The translations under genes and the position numbers were made by a program. A DNA stretch of 32,565 nt from Bordetella parapertussis. GTDB lineage: Bacteria; Pseudomonadota; Gammaproteobacteria; Burkholderiales; Burkholderiaceae_C. Every line of letters begins with the position of its first letter. Positions within the stretch are counted from its first letter, which is position 1. Location: positions 1-32,565 of the forward strand of contig CAMCTC010000049.1 in the NCBI GenBank assembly GCA_945878355.1, in the 5' to 3' direction. Below, piece after piece: positions 1-6,988 of the stretch. The notes under the pieces were generated by a model. That model searched no databases and had not been told where the DNA came from. It saw only the letters and a program-made list of their open reading frames with translations.

Positions 1-236
1 AGTTTTGCACTGAAAAGCTTGCCGGTCGACAGCATGGCAGCCAACACATTCATTCGCTTGCCACGTTTGGCTTCGATCAAGTGCCGTTCCCCTTTGAGTG
101 TCCAAGCGCTTCGATTGGGATGAACTTGCGAGAAGCCTACTTCATCCACATACGCCAAAACGATCTCTCCGGCAGCAGCCTGGTTGCGCAAGTCTTCAAT
201 GTCGGCTTGCGCTTGTCTAAACGCTACTTCGTCTCT
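1..236 (-). CDS. IS630-family transposase, catalytic frame (orfB), partial
   Basis: Reading the minus strand from the A8 run gives RDEVAFRQAQADIEDLRNQ, then AYVDEVGFSQVHPNRSAW and GERHLIEAKRGKRMNVLAAM. This is the start of the IS630 DDE catalytic domain. The Asp of AYVDE is the first catalytic acidic residue. The frame stays open to the window edge, so the second Asp and the Glu are outside. It has no start codon of its own near its beginning, consistent with expression only as a fusion with orfA. Confidence 0.7.
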
Positions 237-672
237 TTTTTTTGAGCGAGTGACGAGTGCGTTTCAATAGCAATCCTGCTTCCTTCAGAGCTTTGGTTAG
301 CGTGTTGAGGTGGACAGGAATGCCTCCGTCACCGGTGTGTTTTGCCAACAGAGCTCTTGCAGACATGGGTTCTGCGCCAGCCAAAGCAACGAACTTTTCC
401 AATTCTTCAGGCGATATTTTGCGAGGTGCACCAGATCGCTCTAAATCAGCCAAGGAGTCCATTCCAGCGAGGGTCCAAGATGTCCGCGTTGAACCTACCG
501 TTCGTACATGAATACCAATTCTCGCCGCGACTTCAGCCATAGTAAGTCCGTCATCAAGCAATATCAGCGTATGAGCGCGTTGACGTGCGCGCCAATTTGT
601 GCCGCGATCGGAAATTCTCTCCAGTGAAATTCGGTCAATATTTTTAAGCACCAAGACTGCGTTGCGACCCAT
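217..672 (-). CDS. IS630-family transposase, N-terminal frame (orfA)
   Basis: This 151-residue frame encodes the DNA-binding half of an IS630/Tc1-like transposase. It has a helix-turn-helix around residues 40-65 (LTMAEVAARIGIHVRTV), the usual linker with SGAPRKISPEEL, and ends RTRHSLKKK followed by out-of-family residues. The catalytic domain continues in the +1 frame just after a run of eight A residues on the coding strand (plus 236-243). A frameshift or slippage there would make the full OrfAB protein. The ATG at 672 lies downstream of a good promoter at 700-728. I saw no strong ribosome binding site. The second, diverged copy at about 785-1436 has the same A8 run and the same frame offset, which argues for a programmed event rather than decay. 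Confidence 0.75.
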   Translation of the reverse strand: MGRNAVLVLKNIDRISLERISDRGTNWRARQRAHTLILLDDGLTMAEVAARIGIHVRTVGSTRTSWTLAGMDSLADLERSGAPRKISPEELEKFVALAGAEPMSARALLAKHTGDGGIPVHLNTLTKALKEAGLLLKRTRHSLKKKRRSSV

Positions 673-699
673 GATTTAAAAATAAAGTTACGGTCGCAT

Positions 700-728
700 A
701 TTATATTTTATATCTCAAATAAATTCAA
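700..728 (-). promoter_or_regulatory. Sigma70-type promoter for IS630 copy 1 transposase
   Basis: On the minus strand there is TTGAAT (plus 723-728), a 17 bp spacer and TATAAT (plus 700-705), a perfect -10 with a 4/6 -35. It sits about 30 bp upstream of the transposase ATG at 672 and inside the inferred element end, so it most likely drives the transposase. Confidence 0.6.
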
Positions 729-784
729 CAACATCGGCATTTTTTTCGAATAAATATGGTAAATAATTTAGCGGGAGGAGCTTA

Positions 785-1436
785 CAAGGTGACCCCCTTG
801 AGCCTCCAAGAAGTTAATAATATGAGCGCTTGCTTTAGCTTTTTGAATTAATGCATTATCCAGGATTACTGTAAGTCGTTTTCCGACATGCTCCTTGAGC
901 AATCCATAAACCCAACGAAGGCATCCGAGTTAGTCGTCTGCCACATCTTGGCGCTGAACAATCCACCGGTAGAGAGAATGGCGGCCAATACGTTCAGACG
1001 CTTGCCTCGCTTGGCTTCAATGAGGTGGCGCTCACCCTGAGGTGTCCAGGCACTGCGATTGGGATGAACCTGGGCAAATCCGGCTTCGTCGACGTAGGCC
1101 AACACCATGTCGCCTGCTTCAGCTTGTTCCCGGAGCAATTCGATTTCTACTCGCGCCCGCATGAAGTCAGCCTCGTTCCTTTTTTTTGAGTGAGTGTCGC
1201 GTGCGCTTCCAGACAAACCCAGCTGCCGTAAGCGCGCCCTTCAGGGTGTTCAAGTGAACGAGCGCTCCACTGTCTTCCACATGTTTAGCCAACAGTGCTT
1301 TGGCAGTCAAGGGCTCGCTTCGAGCCGCGTCGGGCACCTTACTCAGCTGCTCTGGAGATATTCTCTGAGGCGCGCCAGTTCGCGGCCTATCAATCAAACT
1401 TTCAAAATGCCGAGCCAGCCAATCCAAGCGCGGGAA
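785..1436 (-). pseudogene. IS630-family transposase remnant, copy 2 (frameshifted, both ends lost)
   Basis: The minus strand carries a decayed relative of copy 1. It begins abruptly around WLARHFESLIDRPRTGAP, without the helix-turn-helix, and reaches RTRHSLKKK at an A8 run (plus 1180-1187). It then continues in the +1 frame as RNEADFMRARVEIELLREQ, AYVDEAGFAQVHPNRSAW and FVGF. A one-base deletion near plus 893 moves it into GLLKEHVGKRLTVILDNA, which carries the second catalytic Asp. A further slip in a G5 run (plus 794-798) would give AQGVTLY, where Tyr is normally followed by FLPPYSP. The sequence stops exactly in that Tyr codon, at the TA where copy 1 seems to have inserted. It is non-functional. 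Confidence 0.75.
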
Positions 1437-1568
1437 TCCTCCCCCTCCACCTGCAATGGCAGGTGCCAGGCTTATGAAGCCGCCAATTTGGCCCGGCATA
1501 GAGCCACACCCTGGGAAAGCCCAATCCTGTGCCGAAAAATCAAGCTGGCAGTGGCTGCAAGTTTTCAT
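1437..1568 (-). pseudogene. Truncated start of a methyltransferase-like gene with zinc-ribbon N-terminus
   Basis: An ATG at 1568 overlaps the stop of the upstream GtrA-like gene as ATGA, so this was a translationally coupled member of the same operon. The 44 residues start MKTCSHC, continue with a DW and a second partial cysteine knuckle (FPGC), then GGFISLAPAIA. I know this pattern (two Cys pairs, a DW, and a GF..FAP segment) from the N-terminus of class I SAM-dependent methyltransferases found in O-antigen and glycan clusters. One of the four cysteines is Phe here. After about residue 44 the frame runs into IS630 sequence, so the catalytic domain has been lost. The family call is by recollection of the motif and is tentative; the truncation is plain. 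Confidence 0.5.
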
Positions 1569-1966
1569 GAAGGTCTGCTTTCAATACTCTTCGGAAAAAC
1601 CCAAAAAAATTGGGCTAAAAATAAGAGCCCGGCAACCACCGCAATCATCAGCGCTTGAACTGCCTGATGCGGCAATCCTGATTGATCGACCAGCACAATC
1701 AGACCGAAAAAATTAATCACATAACCAACGGCATAGGCCGTTATGTAGCGCACTAGGGCTGGTGTTGCTGGGCCGTTGAAGCGGAATGACCACTTTTTGT
1801 TAAAGACAAAGGTTTGTAGTACACCGATGCCATAAAGCAGACTCATCGCCAGCTTATGATTCATGCCAAGATAAGTCAATGCCAAGTACAGACAATAACC
1901 AAACGCATTAGATGCCAGCCCGACCAGGGCATAGCGCAAGAATTCGTTATGCATAGTCAGGGTCAT
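1565..1966 (-). CDS. GtrA-like small membrane protein
   Basis: This 133-residue protein has four hydrophobic segments (about residues 7-25, 33-50, 71-90 and 101-119) with the GtrA layout, including RYALVGL near the start and FVFNKKWSF after the second segment. GtrA-family proteins are thought to flip or assist transport of lipid-linked sugars (for example undecaprenyl-phosphate glucose) across the inner membrane in glycan modification. I chose the ATG at 1966 because it overlaps the stop of the acyl ligase gene (TGATG), a coupled start; an in-frame ATG four codons later is possible. Its place at the end of an acyl-activation operon suggests involvement in decorating a surface glycan, but its exact substrate cannot be read from sequence. 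Confidence 0.75.
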   Translation of the reverse strand: MTLTMHNEFLRYALVGLASNAFGYCLYLALTYLGMNHKLAMSLLYGIGVLQTFVFNKKWSFRFNGPATPALVRYITAYAVGYVINFFGLIVLVDQSGLPHQAVQALMIAVVAGLLFLAQFFWVFPKSIESRPS

Positions 1967-3321
1967 CAGGCGCCTTGATGCCGAATTTTCTTTTGCCGAG
2001 CACTGTGCAACACACCGTCGGTCAGTACTACCTTGGCTGGCACCTTGAAGGCAGCCAGTGCGGCCAGGCAAGCTTGTCGCACCCGCTTCTTCACACTTTC
2101 AACCGCCTCCGGCTGATCCAGCACAATTTTGGCCACCACAATCTGCCCGAGCAGGCTGTGTTTTTCACCAAATACAGCTACGTCCTGCACATTGTCCAAG
2201 TCAAGAATCACGCTTTCAACTTCGGCCGGGTAAACCTTCTGGCCCGCAACATTGATCAGGTCGGTGACACGCCCAAGAATGCGAAAGTATTCGCCGTCCA
2301 CTTCGACCTGATCTTGCGTGTTGAACCAGCCCTCTGCGTCAAATTCGGACGGCGCATTCAGGTAGCCCACCATGGCGTATTCGGACTTGATCCACAACAC
2401 GTCATTCACAATTTTGGTCTGGAAACCCTCACCGCCCACCCGTACCCAAAGTGAGCCATCGTCACGCGACTGCGACCGCAACACACCGACTTCTGACAAA
2501 CCATAGGTCTGCTGAAGGGTGATGTCTGGAAAGGTTTTCCGCAAGCGGTTAAGCGTGGACTGCGGCATGACCTCGGTGCCGTAGGTGATCCGCTTCAACG
2601 ACGACAAATCAAAGTCACGGTGCAAACTGGATGCCATCAACAGGGTCAGAAAAGAGGGCGTAGCCGGCAGCAGCTCAACCTTGTAGCGCTGGATGGCGCC
2701 GCAAATTTTTGCCAGCGAACGATCGGCCACGGTCACAACCGTGCCCAGGCTCGCCGTGATCGCCAATATCGTGTTGATGCCACCAAAGTGATCGATCATC
2801 AGGAACGGGATGGCAATGACCGCCTGGCGCTGCTTGCGGAACTTTTCCACCACCAAGTTGAAATTGTGCAGAATGCCCTTGGGCTTGCCAGTAGAGCCTG
2901 AAGAAAACAGCACCAAGCCAGGTGCACCGCGCTGCCGGAAGTCGGCCAACAAGACGGTGTCAGCAGCGATCACGCGCCGTGTAAAGTCGGCATCCGTGCC
3001 CTCCTCATTGAATTCAACATACCAGTCGCAGCCCGAAACACCAAGCGCCACGGCCTCTTCAATAACAGAATTACTGGTCAGCGGAATCACAATGCAGCCT
3101 TTTTGGGCCAGAGCCAACATCAGGCAGAAAACTTCAGGTGAATAGTCACCCATCACGACCACCGTATCACCCGTCTGGATACCAACCGCAACGATGCGTT
3201 CACGAAAATCTGCAATGCTGTCCAGCACGCCACCATAGCTGACACTCCGGCCCTCATGGATAAAGGCCGGATGTGACGGTGCAGTACCAAAACGCTCAAT
3301 TAACCAGTCCATCATTTTCAT
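1966..3321 (-). CDS. AMP-forming acyl-CoA/acyl-ACP ligase
   Basis: A 451-residue ANL-superfamily adenylating enzyme, which activates a carboxylic acid as acyl-AMP and transfers it to CoA or a carrier-protein thiol. Visible motifs are the phosphate loop SSGSTGKPKG (about residues 140-149), YGTEVMP, QQTYGLSE, the Asp of GWFNTQDQVEV, and the hinge GRVTDLINVAGQKVYP. The C-terminal lysine region is atypical (ARQKKIR rather than the usual GKI), so the adenylation lysine is less certain. The start at 3321 is preceded by AAGAGAG; an upstream extension overlapping the ketosynthase gene is less likely. It sits 44 bp downstream of the FabH-like gene and is coupled to the gtrA-like gene. In this cluster it may load a short hydroxy or branched acid onto the neighbouring ACP (inference). 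Confidence 0.85.
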   Translation of the reverse strand: MKMMDWLIERFGTAPSHPAFIHEGRSVSYGGVLDSIADFRERIVAVGIQTGDTVVVMGDYSPEVFCLMLALAQKGCIVIPLTSNSVIEEAVALGVSGCDWYVEFNEEGTDADFTRRVIAADTVLLADFRQRGAPGLVLFSSGSTGKPKGILHNFNLVVEKFRKQRQAVIAIPFLMIDHFGGINTILAITASLGTVVTVADRSLAKICGAIQRYKVELLPATPSFLTLLMASSLHRDFDLSSLKRITYGTEVMPQSTLNRLRKTFPDITLQQTYGLSEVGVLRSQSRDDGSLWVRVGGEGFQTKIVNDVLWIKSEYAMVGYLNAPSEFDAEGWFNTQDQVEVDGEYFRILGRVTDLINVAGQKVYPAEVESVILDLDNVQDVAVFGEKHSLLGQIVVAKIVLDQPEAVESVKKRVRQACLAALAAFKVPAKVVLTDGVLHSARQKKIRHQGA

Positions 3322-3365
3322 TACTCTCTTGTAAGGCAAGTTTCCCGTTAACAGATTCAAAATTT

Positions 3366-4376
3366 TTATTTGGTAGCCAACAGGCTCCCCCATGAGTAGC
3401 CAACTCCAAAACCGCAAAGCATCAGACGACGACCTTGCGGCAGGTCGGTCTGATCGAAATAGTCCTTGATGAGAATCGGGATCGACGACGACACAGTATT
3501 GCCGACACGGCCAAGATTAGAAAATGCCTTGTCGGCACCCACTTTCAATTTTTTCCTGAGACTTTCCAGCGCTAAGCCACTGGCCTGATGTAGGAAGAAC
3601 TGGTCAATTTGACCGGCCCCTAGATCATGTTTGTGCAGCAATTCGAACATCTGCTTGATAACCCTGTCATTGACCAAATTTAAAACCTGTAAACCATTCA
3701 TGAATATCTTGTCATTATAGTCTGCTTGCTCATGGGCAGATGGCGGTTGCCTGCTACCTCCCGACTTGATGACAAACTTGTCCCAACCACGCCCATCAGC
3801 AGCGCATTGAAAATCATCGAATGAACCAATCAGTGGCGCAGCATCCCACTGGTCGGAAAAGCCGATCCATGACGCAGAAGCACCATCACCAAACAACATC
3901 CTGGTTGAACGGTCACCGTCTGCAATATATTTCGAATAAGTGTCAGCTGTAACAAGGAGTACGTTCTTGGCGATACCGGTTTTAATAAAGCTTGACGCCA
4001 TTAACAGACCATAGATATAACCAGAACAAGCGAGACTGTAATCAAAGGCCAGCAGATTGTTTTGTAGCCCGAGATCGCGTTGCAGCAAGAATGCATTGGA
4101 CGGCATCAAGTAATCCGGAGATTGAGTACAAAAGATGATAGCATCTATCTTGTCGATCAATAACGGATGCCTCTCAAACAGCTTCTTTACTGCAATTAAT
4201 GCGAGGTCGTAGGCTGTTTCATCGGGTCTTGAAATATGCCTTTCGAAGACCCCTGTGCGTTTTTCCGTTATTTCAACACGCCAGTCCGGAAAATCCGCTT
4301 GGAAATCGCAATTCGTGACGACTTGCTCAGGCAAATGGTATTCAATGTCTATAAGAGAACCTGGAAATTGTTTCAC
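3366..4376 (-). CDS. FabH-like 3-oxoacyl-ACP synthase III
   Basis: A 336-residue thiolase-fold ketosynthase III. The catalytic triad is in place: Cys117 in SLACSGYIYGL, His263 in FLHQASGLALESL and Asn293 in VGNTVSSS. Family members condense a short acyl-CoA with malonyl-ACP to give 3-oxoacyl-ACP, or act as acyl transferases. The start is GTG (GTG AAA CAA) with only a weak upstream purine stretch. It lies 24 bp after the metallo-hydrolase gene. Together with the ACP and the reductase it could make a 3-hydroxyacyl-ACP such as 3-hydroxybutyryl-ACP. Because the housekeeping fabH is normally in a plsX-fabH-fabD-fabG cluster, this is probably a specialised paralogue. Confidence 0.88.
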   Translation of the reverse strand: MKQFPGSLIDIEYHLPEQVVTNCDFQADFPDWRVEITEKRTGVFERHISRPDETAYDLALIAVKKLFERHPLLIDKIDAIIFCTQSPDYLMPSNAFLLQRDLGLQNNLLAFDYSLACSGYIYGLLMASSFIKTGIAKNVLLVTADTYSKYIADGDRSTRMLFGDGASASWIGFSDQWDAAPLIGSFDDFQCAADGRGWDKFVIKSGGSRQPPSAHEQADYNDKIFMNGLQVLNLVNDRVIKQMFELLHKHDLGAGQIDQFFLHQASGLALESLRKKLKVGADKAFSNLGRVGNTVSSSIPILIKDYFDQTDLPQGRRLMLCGFGVGYSWGSLLATK

Positions 4377-4400
4377 AATTAAATTTCAATAGATTTAGGC

Positions 4401-5069
4401 TTAGATCAAGCCTAAGAATTTTAATAATTTACGGTTCTCGTGCCGTATTGAAGCACCGTCAGACACAGCCCCATGGCCAGGATAGACGATACGCTCGACA
4501 GTCAATCTATTCCACAGATGAAGAACGCTTCTTTTCAACATTTCGGAATCTTCGCCTGGCAACTTTGAAAGACCGACACCTCGGCTGTAAAGCGTATCCC
4601 CGGTAAACCAGGCGCTGCCAAATTCAATTACACAGGAACCAGGCGTATGTCCGGGCGCAGCGAGGAACCTGAGCAACTGACCATTAACGTCCAGCGTGAA
4701 CTGGTTTTCAACAAAAGTAACCACGGGAAGTGTGATTTTTTGCGGGATTTTGAGCGCCATCAGCAGAAAATTGCTTGCCTTCATCGTCCGCTCGTCGGCT
4801 TGGTGCATGAACACCTGGCAGCCATATTTTTTCTGAAAGTATGCCGCGCTGCCAACATGATCAAAATGGCCATGGGTGCAAAACACCTGATGCGGACGCA
4901 GACCGTGCTCATTTAGTTGCGCGTCTATCGTCGGGCCGTCCAGCCCGGCGTCAATCAGGATGCCGCCACCCCCCACGTCAGCTTCGCAAAAGTAAGCATT
5001 TGACGCAACCCGGCCGCTGCTGATGCACCAGACTGCCCCGCGACCCCAGTGACCCACAACACTGGCCAC
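4401..5069 (-). CDS. Metallo-beta-lactamase-fold hydrolase (glyoxalase II-like)
   Basis: A 222-residue MBL-fold protein with the complete dinuclear metal site: THGHFDH (His66, His68, Asp70, His71), His141 in PGHTPGS, Asp158 in TGDTLY and His199 in YPGHG. The layout is that of hydroxyacylglutathione hydrolase-like thioesterases, which cleave thioesters in the cytoplasm. The start is GTG at 5069, two bases after the stop of the reductase gene, with GGTGGAG about 11 bp upstream. In this operon it could edit or release acyl groups from ACP or CoA; a housekeeping role is unlikely given the tight coupling. Substrate unknown. Confidence 0.82.
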   Translation of the reverse strand: MASVVGHWGRGAVWCISSGRVASNAYFCEADVGGGGILIDAGLDGPTIDAQLNEHGLRPHQVFCTHGHFDHVGSAAYFQKKYGCQVFMHQADERTMKASNFLLMALKIPQKITLPVVTFVENQFTLDVNGQLLRFLAAPGHTPGSCVIEFGSAWFTGDTLYSRGVGLSKLPGEDSEMLKRSVLHLWNRLTVERIVYPGHGAVSDGASIRHENRKLLKFLGLI

Positions 5070-5071
5070 GG

Positions 5072-5791
5072 TCAGTTCACTCCACCCAAAAAAACAGTCT
5101 GCGCGGTGATGTAGGCGCTGCGCTCTGATGCAAAGAAGTCAATCACATTCAGAATGTCATCTGGCTCGGCAAGACGCGGCAACGGCAGCGTGGCAATGAC
5201 CGCGGCAATTTTGTCCTTTGGCAGTTGGTCTAGCATATCGGTCTTGATGCCGCTCACACCCAGCGTGTTGCAGGTCACGTTGAGCGGCGCCAGTTCCCGG
5301 GCCATGACATTGGCCAGCGTGGACACACCAGCCTTGCTTGCGGCATAGACGGAGTCTCCAATCGGCTCCAGACTGGCCGCCATCGAGCCAATGTTGATGA
5401 TGCGCCCCCATTTGGCCTTACGCATCATTCTCGAGGCTTCGCGCGAGACCATGAAAGTGCCGAATAGATTGGTGTTGATCATCGCCTGGGCTGCTGCGGG
5501 AGACATGATCATTGCGTATTGGGATGTTACGACGGCGGCATTATTCACCACAATGTGAACCGTATCAGTCACCTTCTTCAGAGCAGCAAAACCGTTTTGT
5601 ACCGATGCCGCATCACCCACATCCACCTGAAAATGCACATAGTTCGGATGTTCGAATGTCGCCTCGCCGCGCGCAAAACCAGCCACGCGGGCGCCGTGCT
5701 GAAGCAGGTGTTCTGCAATCAGACGACCTATGCCGCGCCTGCTACCGGTGACAAGGGCAAATTTACTTTCGTAGGCCGATGGTGTAGACAT
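5072..5791 (-). CDS. FabG-like SDR, probable 3-oxoacyl-ACP reductase
   Basis: A 239-residue classical short-chain dehydrogenase. It has the dinucleotide motif TGSRRGIG (residues 15-22), NNAA (83-86), catalytic Ser136 in NIGSM, and YAASK with Tyr149 and Lys153. The arginines after the first glycine favour NADPH. In the FabG role it would reduce the 3-oxoacyl thioester made by the adjacent ketosynthase. Its ATG overlaps the stop of the acyl carrier protein gene (TGATG), so the pair is translationally coupled. SDR substrates are hard to predict from sequence; the FabG-like role rests on the neighbours. Confidence 0.85.
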   Translation of the reverse strand: MSTPSAYESKFALVTGSRRGIGRLIAEHLLQHGARVAGFARGEATFEHPNYVHFQVDVGDAASVQNGFAALKKVTDTVHIVVNNAAVVTSQYAMIMSPAAAQAMINTNLFGTFMVSREASRMMRKAKWGRIINIGSMAASLEPIGDSVYAASKAGVSTLANVMARELAPLNVTCNTLGVSGIKTDMLDQLPKDKIAAVIATLPLPRLAEPDDILNVIDFFASERSAYITAQTVFLGGVN

Positions 5792-6093
5792 CAGTCCGCC
5801 TCGGACAGCAGCAACATAACATAGTCCGTCAGCGTACTGACATCAGAAAATGGCGACATCGCCTGGCTCATGGCAAGGTCGTCGGTCAGGCTGATATCGT
5901 GCCCGCTGGCGTCTGACACTGCCGCTTCGACATCGACGATTACAGATACCAGCGCCAATGAGTCCAGCACTGCATCTGTTCCAAACAGGCGCGTGTCAAA
6001 ACCAATTTCAATCTGCTCATGCGATCCGCGCTCATCGTTAATATTTTTCAGTGCCTGCAGAATGATGGCCTGCACCTTGTTTTTGTTAATCAT
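5791..6093 (-). CDS. Acyl carrier protein
   Basis: A 100-residue acidic helical protein with the phosphopantetheine attachment signature VLDSLALV; Ser45 is the predicted modified residue. It has the family length (80-100) and is different enough from housekeeping AcpP (which has GADSLDTVE) to be a dedicated carrier. The ATG at 6093 is preceded by AAGGA at a good distance. It is the first gene of a coupled run ACP-reductase-hydrolase-ketosynthase-ligase-GtrA. A phosphopantetheinyl transferase is not encoded in the window, so the host enzyme must activate it. Confidence 0.88.
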   Translation of the reverse strand: MINKNKVQAIILQALKNINDERGSHEQIEIGFDTRLFGTDAVLDSLALVSVIVDVEAAVSDASGHDISLTDDLAMSQAMSPFSDVSTLTDYVMLLLSEAD

Positions 6094-6192
6094 CTACCGT
6101 CCTTGAATGAATGAATTAATCTGTTGGCTTGTCCGGCTCAAGTACTAGATCATTAGAAATATTAATTGGCGCGGGCCGATGAAATGACAATG

Positions 6193-6960
6193 CTATTTAA
6201 AAAGACGATGAAAACCAAGTAATACCTTATCAACCTTGAATGCTAGTTTGATATAAATATTAAACATCGGCACGTTTGCTGCCGATATGATGCCACCAAT
6301 CCGTTTGACATCGCGCTGCTGTAATTTCGTGAAAAAGGATGACCAGAAAAACGGTGTTAGAAATCCCTTGCCTTCGCCACTTCCACCCACCCAAAGCGTA
6401 ACTGATTCCTTATCTCTTGAAAAAGTCGTAAAGGCGTGCACTGTATCCTCTGTTTTGTATATCAAAAACTCTTTTTGTTGCAAGCGCAAATCATCAATCC
6501 AGTTGAAATACCTGATTTTTGTTTTTTCGGGTGGAATGTTAGGATCCTCATGAAAGCGAGAGTAATGGAATGCATTCTGGGCAATGATCTTGATTTGCTC
6601 ATAATCATCTTCTGACTTTGGTATCGTGATATTCAGATTATTCTTAAAAATTTTTCCAAAGTTTTCTTTGTGCACGTCCGTCTTGGTTAGCAGAATGGAG
6701 GTTTCGGCGTAATAATAATCAGCAATTTGTAATGCCATTTTGAGCGCATGATCTTGGGCATTGATTCTGCAATAACTTAATTTGACCCCTTGGTCTTGTG
6801 CCTGAGATGTGTAAGACCGCATCAATTCATTGAGTCGGGTGTGGTCAGAGTACTGAATTTCAATGATTTCACTTGTCAGAAATTCAAAAGCACGTGTATC
6901 CCACGGCGTTGATCTGTACTCAAGCATATTTTTATTGTCAATGATTATTCGATCATTCAT
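6193..6960 (-). CDS. GNAT N-acyltransferase, WecD/RffC-like
   Basis: A 255-residue protein whose C-terminal half is a GNAT fold. It has SRFHEDPNIP (about 134-143), typical of dTDP-4-amino-4,6-dideoxygalactose N-acetyltransferase (WecD) relatives; an acyl-CoA pyrophosphate loop VGGSGEGKGF (191-200); and ANVPMFNIYIKLAFK near the end. WecD-type enzymes N-acylate a 4-aminodideoxy sugar nucleotide. Here the acyl donor could be CoA- or ACP-bound product of the adjacent genes (inference). The ATG lies six bases from the end of the intact IS630 element, and no ribosome binding site is visible, so the native promoter or leader was probably replaced. Base composition is very AT-rich compared with the core genes, pointing to transfer. 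Confidence 0.7.
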   Translation of the reverse strand: MNDRIIIDNKNMLEYRSTPWDTRAFEFLTSEIIEIQYSDHTRLNELMRSYTSQAQDQGVKLSYCRINAQDHALKMALQIADYYYAETSILLTKTDVHKENFGKIFKNNLNITIPKSEDDYEQIKIIAQNAFHYSRFHEDPNIPPEKTKIRYFNWIDDLRLQQKEFLIYKTEDTVHAFTTFSRDKESVTLWVGGSGEGKGFLTPFFWSSFFTKLQQRDVKRIGGIISAANVPMFNIYIKLAFKVDKVLLGFHRLFK

Positions 6961-6988
6961 GATTTACTAAGCAGTAAAATAATTTAGC

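Larger units (their letters stand above)
1..782 (-). mobile_element. IS630-family element, copy 1, partial (runs off the window start)
   Basis: The stretch carries a two-frame IS630-type transposase on the minus strand and continues past the left edge of the window. Its upstream end is placed at 782 because the neighbouring, older transposase remnant is interrupted exactly at a TA (783-784), the target that IS630 elements duplicate. Reading inward from 782 on the minus strand, the end starts AGCTCCTCCCGC. The other end lies outside the window, so the inverted repeat cannot be confirmed here. The boundary is an inference from the interrupted reading frame next door. Confidence 0.6.

Noticed and set aside
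1448..1465. Hairpin CACCTGC-AATG-GCAGGTG
   Set aside because: It lies inside the coding remnant of the methyltransferase start and has no T-run; likely incidental.
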